This document shows, piece by piece, positions 52,701-61,700 of a stretch of 64,000 nt of DNA. Location: NCBI GenBank assembly GCA_943735955.1, contig OX030957.1, positions 11,305,100 to 11,369,099 of the forward strand, written 5' to 3'. This stretch comes from Piscicola geometra (taxonomy: Eukaryota; Annelida; Clitellata; Hirudinida; Piscicolidae). The position numbers and the translations under genes were made by a program. Position 1 is the first letter of the stretch. Each line of letters opens with the position of its first letter. Under the pieces are notes generated by a model. That model was not told where the DNA came from. It searched no databases and was given only the letters and a program-made list of their open reading frames with translations.

Positions 52701-55700
52701 AACCTGTTCGATAAACAACTAAACCAATGACCGCCCTTGAACCAGAAGTGATTCTGACACAAAGATGCTCGAGACTTGAGGACTGAACTTCTGTGTCCAA
52801 TTGTGCAACCTGGAATCCAGAGTCAGCCATGACTGCAACTCCCCCGTGGTTTGTATGTAGCGTTGTATGTACATTGTAGCGTGTTTAATGTATTGGAGGG
52901 TCAGGTTTTGCCGATTTTTGTTATGTTCTGTGAATTCTAAAATTTTCAAAAAATGCGGTTTTTGATATTTACGTGAGAATTTCACGACTAATAAAAAATT
53001 GAAATTATATACCTTCGGAAGTTGAGAAATAAAATGGAAAATGTTATTTTCTAATATTTTAGCAAATGTTCAGTTTTTCAAGTATTCTAATTGAATGAGA
53101 CAACTTTTAGAAACGAAACCAACATACAAATGTGCGTACAAGACGGATGCATGGATATAAAATATATTTTTAAAGCGCATGACTGAAAATAATCTTGTTC
53201 CATCTATGAAACCAGTTCATCTTGAGCAACCTCCCTATAAATATTTGAAAACATGTTTCACAATTATTAAGATGGATGCGTTTGATTCTCCAACGGGTTA
53301 GGGGTCACGGGTTGAGGTTGAGGGTTAGAGTTAAGGTTAGGGATTGGAGTAAGGGGTTAGGGTTAGGGTTTGGAGTAAGAGTTTAGGGTTAAAGTTATGT
53401 TTAAAGGTTAGAGTTAAGGGTTAGGGTTAGGGTTGGAGTGAGGGGTAAAATAAGGGTAGAAGAGTAAGAGGTTAAGGTGGGGGTTTTGCTAAAAAAATGT
53501 TTAAAAACAAATTAACAATCGTTGGGTTAGGGTTAAGAGTAAGTATTAAGGTTAAGGCTTCGGTTGAAATTAATTTTTTTTTTAAATGAAAATATTTTAT
53601 AGGAAATTATTATGAATTCAAAAACAAAAAAATGGTTTCGTCATGAATTTTTCACAAAAGATAACAAAAATTGCAAGTTTTCTTCAGCGAAATTCACACT
53701 CAAGAAAAGCTATTCTTTTTTTCTGTAAAATTTTATCACGGAAAATAAAATCTTGCGAAAAAAGTTTCATAGAGGAAAGTCGTGTATATGGGATATTGAG
53801 GTTTTGGCTAAGTTTATATTCAAAAGTGAAACATTATGAACTGCTTAAGATAGACCCCAATGATAGAATGGGGCAAAATAAGTAAGCTGATTGCTGTCCT
53901 ACTGCTGCTTCAGGCCAGAAAGTGTTTTGTGACTTTCGAAAGTTTTCAGCTAAATGTGGCTCTTAGTGATAATTTCAGTTTCATTATATAAAACTATATT
54001 TATAGAATAACGCGTTTTTAAAGTTAAATAAAAATAGTATGAAAAAATAAAAAGCTCAAAAATCTATAAAATGAATATACCATAAATATAAAATTATTTT
54101 TCAAACACGAAATACGATCCATCAAAAAGATAGATAGTTGATTTTGGAAATGTTTAAATTTGGAAAAAAAAGTTTTGTTACCCGGATATGTAACTAAATA
54201 TCTAAAGTTTTTTAATTAACTGCTAAAACTTTGCATCTACTCATATTTAATCACCCAATAATAAATAAAACACAAATTAAATCCTAAAATTAATTGTATT
54301 GTCCAATTTATCTAAAAATATGCAATATGAAATCCTTAAACCAATTCTAAAGATGAAAATGAATAAACAAGTCAATGGCAAACCTAGAGTTCCGGAAGAA
54401 ATACTGAAATCGTTTGGCAGAAGAGCCCACTTCTTGATAGTTTGTGCGTTCGAGACGGCTGCCTTGTTCACCTGCTTGATTCCATAGTCGATCTCATTTC
54501 GCGCCTCTTCAGTCATGCTTTTCAGTGCTTCCTCCACTGTGCTGTCAGTGAGAAGCATTGTGCCATTAGCAGAACATTGAGGAACTCTCAACGGGCAAAA
54601 ATATATGTCAAATGTATAGCATTGATTCAAAATTTCTCTTAAATGTATGCAGGTGCGCGAAAGACAAAAAGACCACCATAATGACAAACCTAGCTTGTAT
54701 TTTATGGCTTCTGAGCCACTCTATAGTAGGTGCAGCCAGTTTTCTCGATGGATCCAACGTCTTCATGTCTAGTTCTACCTGTGAATGTATGTATTTATTA
54801 TACAAATAATTTTGAAAAGCCTTACAGATTTAAAAAAAGTTTATTTATTTGCTCATTACTACTTTCAAATTGGCTATAGATTCTACACATAATTTTGAAA
54901 AGCATGGAAACCCCAAAAGTTGAATCAGTGCCAGATGAGAGAGAAATCAGGCTGGGTCCAGTAGGGAAAGAAGTTACTTTAATTGCAAGTTATATGCTAT
55001 AACTTTTAGTTCAGTTCATGAGAAAATATGGGTATCACTAGAGTCTATTAACTTGACTAACATGACATTTTTTTCAGTTGAGTTTAATAATGTAGAAGTC
55101 CCAAAAGTTGAAGAAAGTAATGCTGATTCATGTGAGTTGAATTGATTATTTTTAGTGGCTTTTTATTTGTTAACTTTTACATAACTTTGCTGCTTTACTC
55201 ATTATAAAACATAAATATAAGCCAGACTATAGTGAAAAAATTATGCAATTAATTAGAAAAAACTCGGAGTTAAAAGTCTGAAAGGTTTAGGCTATAAATA
55301 AGATGACGCACACCATTCAACAGGCAAGAGAAAGAAATTTAGATGCTATGAACCAGCTCATTGAAGATTTTAAGTGATTTTTTGATTCATGTAAATGAAT
55401 ATATGAATATATGTTTAAATAAAGATATATTTAAAACGAGTCTTTTTTCACGTTGAAATTTATTAACAGCACACAATGTTTAGTCTTCTAACCGTCTTAA
55501 AACTTTAAGGCTAAAAGCAATTAATTTTTTTTATTTAATGTCTAAAAATTATGTATGTATGTATGTATGTATGTATGTATGTATGTATGTATGTATGTAT
55601 GTATGTATGTATGTATGTATGTATGTATGTATGTATGTATGTATGTATGTATGTATGTATGTATGTATGTATGTATGTATGTATGTATGTATGTATGTAT

Positions 55701-58700
55701 GTATGTATGTATGTATGTATGTATGTATGTATGTATGTATGTATGTATGTATGTATGTATGTATGTATGTATGTATGTATGTATGTATGTATGTATGTAT
55801 GTATGTATGTATGTATGTATGTATGTATGTATGTATGTATGTATGTATGTATGTATGTATGTATGTATGTATGTATCTATCTATCAGAATATTTATATAG
55901 CGCCATTTAATAAATCTCAATAGCGCTCTAAACATTAATTTCATGACAGTGAAAACAAATATGTTTTCAGCATATCATTAAACATCTTAGCCGTTAAGCC
56001 CGGCTGCCGCAATTGATTTGGCAAGCTGTTCCATACAAGAGGGCCAGACACAGAAAATTGTCTTGTCCCTATTTTTAAACGTGTGGGTGGAACAGCCAAG
56101 TAGTTCACCTCATCAGAACGCAATCGATAGGGTTGCAAAGTGTTGGTTTTCAAAGTGCACCTATCCATAAGGTATTTTGGTGCACGTCCATTTAAGCACT
56201 TATACATCAGCATGCATATCTTAAAAATAATTCGCTTATCCACTCTCAACCAATGGAGTTCCTTAAAAATAGGTGTGACGTGGTCATATTTATATGCGCC
56301 AACTACAACTTTAGCAGCACGGTTCTGAATGGACTGAAGCATACCGATCGATCTCTCAGGTAAACCCCAAAAAAGACTGTTGCAGTAGTCCAACCGAGAG
56401 TGAATGAACGCATGTACCAGACCTTGTGTGGTAGCAGTAGTTAATGACCTTCTGATTGACATTAATTTGCGCAGCTGATAAGAACATGTGCCGGTCAAAT
56501 GCTTAATGTGTTCATTCATTGTAAGTTTTTTATCAAAAATAAAACCCAGATTAGTTGCTTGAGAGGATAGTTCAATATCTTCGCCATCAATAACAACATG
56601 GTCTACCTCAATCCTAGAAAGCTGCTGCCAAGTGCCTATCGGTAGTATTTTGGTTTTGCTTTGATTTAACTTCAATCGATTTGCTGACATCCATAAATCG
56701 ATATTTGATAAGCATTTTACTAACTTATCAATTGAATTCTTAAATTCAAACGGGGAACAACTGACGATCAACTGTATATCATCAGCATATGAGTGACCCA
56801 AAAATCCAGAAGATTCAATAATTTTAAAAACATCTGAAGTATACAAAAGAAAAAGAATCGGACCAAGAACAGAACCCTGTGGTACACCATGTGTGATAAT
56901 CTGATTTTCAGACAACTCACTTTTATAAGAAACTTGTTGTGAACGATTAAATAAATATGATTCGAACCATGAATAAACAACCCCAGTTATTCCAAAACTG
57001 CGACTAAGTCGCTCCAATAGAATACTATGATCAACACAGTCAAACGCTGCACTCATGTCCAAAAATGCCAATATTGATGTCTCATTTTTATCCATAGCTG
57101 CATATAAGCTAGAAAGTACTTGTAACAAAGCAGTCTCAGTGGAATGAAACTGCCTGTACCCTGATTGGTACACAGGCAATAGACTATTGAAGGTCAAATA
57201 CTCTAACAGTTCCTTAGCTACAATGCGTTCAATTAACTTTGAAATAAAAAAAAGATTTGAAACCGGTCTATAATTATTTATACTATTTATGTCTGAGCCA
57301 TCTTTTTTCAATAGTGGAACAACTAGCGCATGTTTACATAAATTAGGAAATTTACCCAAATTTAGACTAAGATTAATAAAACTTGTTAAAAATTTTGAAA
57401 ACAAGTTAATATATTTTTTGAAAACAAATGTTGGTAAACAATCCAATGAACATGTTTTATTTGGCGAATCTAAAACAACTTTTATTACATAGTCTTCACT
57501 TAAGATAGAAAAACTTGACAATTTATAATTCTCCGGAATCTCAGAATCAGAAAACATCAAATTGTCATTTACATCACAATTTTCTGTGTCTTGTCTTACT
57601 CTTTCTACCTTATTGCTAAAGAAATGTAAAAACGTGTTTGCAGAAAAATCAGTCTCAGCATCAGCAAAATCCGACTCATCACACAACAGTTTATTGATAA
57701 TATTCCAAAGTTGCTTTGGTTTCATTCTATTTTCATCTACAAGATTTTTCCAGTATAAGTTTCTTTTTCCTACAAGAAGGCAATTTTTCGATCTACAGGC
57801 AGTGATAAAATTGTTTTTATCAACAATTTGCAAAGTTTTCCTGTATTTTCTTTCTTTTTTGCGACAATCTCTTTTTGCCTGCCTGCATTCTCCATCAAAC
57901 CATGGAGCCATTGGCTCTCGTCTACACTTGGCCATATGAAGAGGCGCAACTATATCTACAATTCTTTTAATTTCTTTGTTAAAAAGTTCAAGCAGCTCAT
58001 CAACATCATTGTTTGAACATGGCTTACTTATAGGAGAATCAAGTACTAAAGAGACAAATAAATCCTCTTTCATACGTTTCCAAGATCGAACAAGCTTTTT
58101 TGCAATCCTTGGAGGTTTTACTTCAAATGGCAGACGTACCTTAATAAAACCATGGTCAGAAAAAATCCCACTTGGAAAAACTTTAATATCGGAAACAGGC
58201 AGCTCACAAGAAGTCACAATCAGATCCAGTACACCACCCAAATTATGAGTGGGCTCATTTACTCTATTAATTAAATGGAAATTTTCAAAAACATCATGTA
58301 GCATGACAGCATTCGGATGATCAGGTCTATCAACCCTAACATTAAAATCGCCAGCTAAAACAAGATGAGACGCTAAAATTGAAACATTTTCCAAAACCAA
58401 AGTGAGTTCCGTAAAAAATAAAGGAGAGACTGGTGCTGATCCAGGCCTATAAATAGCTAATACAATAAAATCACATTTATAACAAAAAAGTTTCAAAGCA
58501 ACAGCCTCAAAAGTGGATATTTTAGGTAAATCCAATCGTTTACACTTGAAAACAGACTTATAATAAATAATTAAACCACCATGAAATGGATCAAGTGGTC
58601 TTAAAAAATCAACAAAATTATAACCAGGAGGCATTGCCTTCCGTACTGAAATTTCATCATGTGATCCATGCCATGTTTCCGTCAACACAAAAATATCCAA

Positions 58701-61700
58701 CCCCTCATGTATCAATTCATAAACCTCATTATATTTAAAAACAATAGATCTTATATTCAAAAGTCCAAAATTTACAAATTTGATTTTTTCAAAATTTTTA
58801 CTATTTTCCATCTCCCTACAGGACCTATTACCCGGGTAAAAAAACTACCATCACCATTTTTTACTACCTCTTTTGCCTCATCCACCAGTTTATTGAACTC
58901 ATTTCTCTGTTCACGAGTTAAATCATGAAAAATTTTTACTTTAGCAACCTCACCTGGCAATGTTTTAATTCTGTGAGAATTTTTGAGAACCATTGTTTTG
59001 GAAGCTTGGGACTTAAATCTAATAACAATGGGTCTGATCTTGTCAGAGCCCTCATCAAGTCTACCCTGTCTGGTGACTGTCGAAACATCATCATTTTTAA
59101 TGGTATCATCAGTTATCTTTTTAAACAGGTCAATGATAGCATCTCTATCATGACCTTTGACATTGCTCTCATTTAAATTAAACAAAATGATATTGTTCTC
59201 TCTAGCCTTTGTTTCGCTTGAGGCATCTATGGCTTTCTTCATTGATTTGAGTTCAACATTGACTCCATCAACACTCTTTTTAATCTCACTGCCAACAATC
59301 GAGGCCCAAGAGACACTCATTTCTTTTTTTAATTTCTCAACTGATCCTTCAATCAACTTATCAGCAGAAGTAATTTCATCAATTCCCTTGCCATATTCAC
59401 CTACAAGTTTTTTCAAATCATTTATTTCCTTCGCAGTTGATGCATTTAAATCTATCAACTTTTTTACATCAGCCGATAGGTCATCAATTTTTACTGACGA
59501 TTTTAAACTTTCTGCGTTGCGTAAACACTCATCACAAAAGACCTTTAGGTTCCTGATTGAACTCAAAGAATGAATAAAATCATCTGACAAACCAATACAT
59601 TTGCCATGCATAATTGTATTACACATGCAACACATCAAGCCATCTTTGGCTCCCTTGTTGCACCTGTAGCACTTCGACATAATAAGCACTATAAAATAAT
59701 TAATTATAATAAACTATATCTATTATAATAATTAATTATAATAAACACAGGTAGGTCAGTTAAGTTGAAAAAAAAAAGCACAGGTAAAACCACGAGATAT
59801 GAAAATTAAGTTTAAATACTCTAATAAAATAATGAAATTATGAGTTTTGGAAATATTAATAAACTCTCCTGACTAAACCGCAAAACAAAATCCGAACTTC
59901 TCAACTACACGACACTTTATTAACGAAATAAACGCAAAAATGTATGTATGTATGTATGTATGTATGTATGTATGTATGTATGTATGTATGTATGTATGTA
60001 TGTATGTATGTATGTATGTATGTATGTATGTATGTATGTATGTATGTATGTATGTATGTATGTATGTATGTATGTATGTATGTATGTATGTATGTATGTA
60101 TGTATCTATCTATCTATCTATCAGAATATTTATATAGCGCCATTTAATAAATCTCAATAGCGCTCTAAACATTAATTTCATGACAGTGAAAACAAATATG
60201 TTTTCAGCATATCATTAAACATCTTAGCCGTTAAGCCCGGCTGCCGCAATTGATTTGGCAAGCTGTTCCATACAAGAGGGCCAGACACAGAAAATTGTCT
60301 TGTCCCTATTTTTAAACGTGTGGGTGGAACAGCCAAGTAGTTCACCTCATCAGAACGCAATCGATAGGGTTGCAAAGTGTTGGTTTTCAAAGTGCACCTA
60401 TCCATAAGGTATTTTGGTGCACGTCCATTTAAGCACTTATACATCAGCATGCATATCTTAAAAATAATTCGCTTATCCACTCTCAACCAATGGAGTTCCT
60501 TAAAAATAGGTGTGACGTGGTCATATTTGTATGCGCCAACTACAACTTTAGCAGCACGGTTCTGAATGGACTGAAGCATACCGATCGATCTCTCAGGTAA
60601 ACCCCAAAAAAGACTGTTGCAGGAGTCCAACCGAGAGTGAATGAACGCATGTACCAGACCTTGTGTGGTAGCAGTAGTTAATGACCTTCTGATTGACATT
60701 AATTTGCGCAGCTGATAAGAACATGTGCCGGTCAAATGCTTAATGTGTTCATTCATTGTAAGTTTTTTATCAAAAATAAAACCCAGATTAGTTGCTTGAG
60801 AGGATAGTTCAATATCTTCGCCATCAATAACAACATGGTCGACCTCAATCCTAGAAAGCTGCTGCCAAGTGCCTATCGGTAGTATTTTGGTTTTGCTTTG
60901 ATTTAACTTCAATCGATTTGCTGACATCCATAAATCGATATTTGATAAGCATTTTACTAACTTATCAATTGAATTCTGTATGTATGTATGTATGTATGTA
61001 TGCATGCACATTTTAAATATTTAAATCGGGGGTCTAATGATGTGGCAATTCTTGACCAAATTGGGAAGAAATTTTGTGTGTGAAAAGAACTGAAGTGCAT
61101 ATTTCTTGTGTAAAATGACAAATTGCAAGTAACACTATTGAAAATTTCAAGTATTTTTCACCCCCTAGAACTTGTGCTGACAATGTAACAAAAACAGCAA
61201 AAACAGTTCAATTTGGATAATTTTGAATGCATTAAATGTTTAAATGCGTTAATTATTTTACAATTGCGTCGAAATATTTAACGGCGTTGGAAATATTTAA
61301 CGGCGTTGAAAATATTTAACGGCGTTGAAAATATTAACGGCCGTTAACTGATTAACGCGTTAATCGAAAGTTAACTTAGATTAATGCACAGCTCTAGTGA
61401 ATATGTTTGTATGTATCAATCAATCAATCAAATAGATTTCTATAGCGCTCTTTCCTCAAATTCAAGAGCGCTATGTTTGATTTACGGAGTCCTCATTCTA
61501 GGGGACCTCATCCTGTGAAGATCTCATCCTGTGAAGATCTCATCCTGTGGAGATCTCATTCTGTGGAGACCTCATCCTCTGGGGACTTCATCTTGTAGAC
61601 ATTTAATTGTGAAATTTTTCTATTAATCAATGAAATTTTCCATAAAATTATTTATATAGCTTCTTAAATTATTTTGTTCTATTTTAAATTCATTTGTATA

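Larger units (their letters stand above)
55885..59939 (-). mobile_element. Full-length CR1/L2-like LINE, apparently intact
   Basis: On the minus strand: about 250 bp 5' UTR (59939-59690), ORF1 (59689-58772), ORF2 (58811-55941, overlapping ORF1 by 40 bp in another frame), a 56-bp 3' UTR with a GAGCGC..GGCGCTATA hairpin, and a (GATA)3(CATA)n tail. Both ORFs are uninterrupted, and a second truncated copy at 60122 has only three differences in 857 bp, so amplification is recent. The element lies within an ACSBG-like intron in sense orientation. Its 5' end directly meets the (CATA)n tail of the second copy. Confidence 0.93.

Noticed and set aside
53286..53570. Chromosome end
   Set aside because: The units are degenerate and intron sequence continues on both sides with ACSBG exons beyond.
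55551..55876. Regular repeat array as a CRISPR
   Set aside because: No spacers; a pure 4-bp microsatellite in an animal genome.
55538..55944. Long open frames of repeating Met-Tyr-Val-Cys or His-Thr-Tyr-Ile in the ATGT array (also at 59940-60160)
   Set aside because: A tetranucleotide repeat without stops is open in several frames on both strands; it is the LINE tail, not a gene.
56140..58928. Several 60-125 residue plus-strand frames across the intact LINE
   Set aside because: All lie opposite the 956- and 305-residue minus-strand ORFs that carry the conserved motifs.
60178..61011. The 277-residue frame at the second LINE copy as an independent gene starting in MCMHTYIHTYIQ
   Set aside because: The first residues come from the (TGTA)n flank; the rest is the C-terminal end of ORF2, so it is a truncated insertion.
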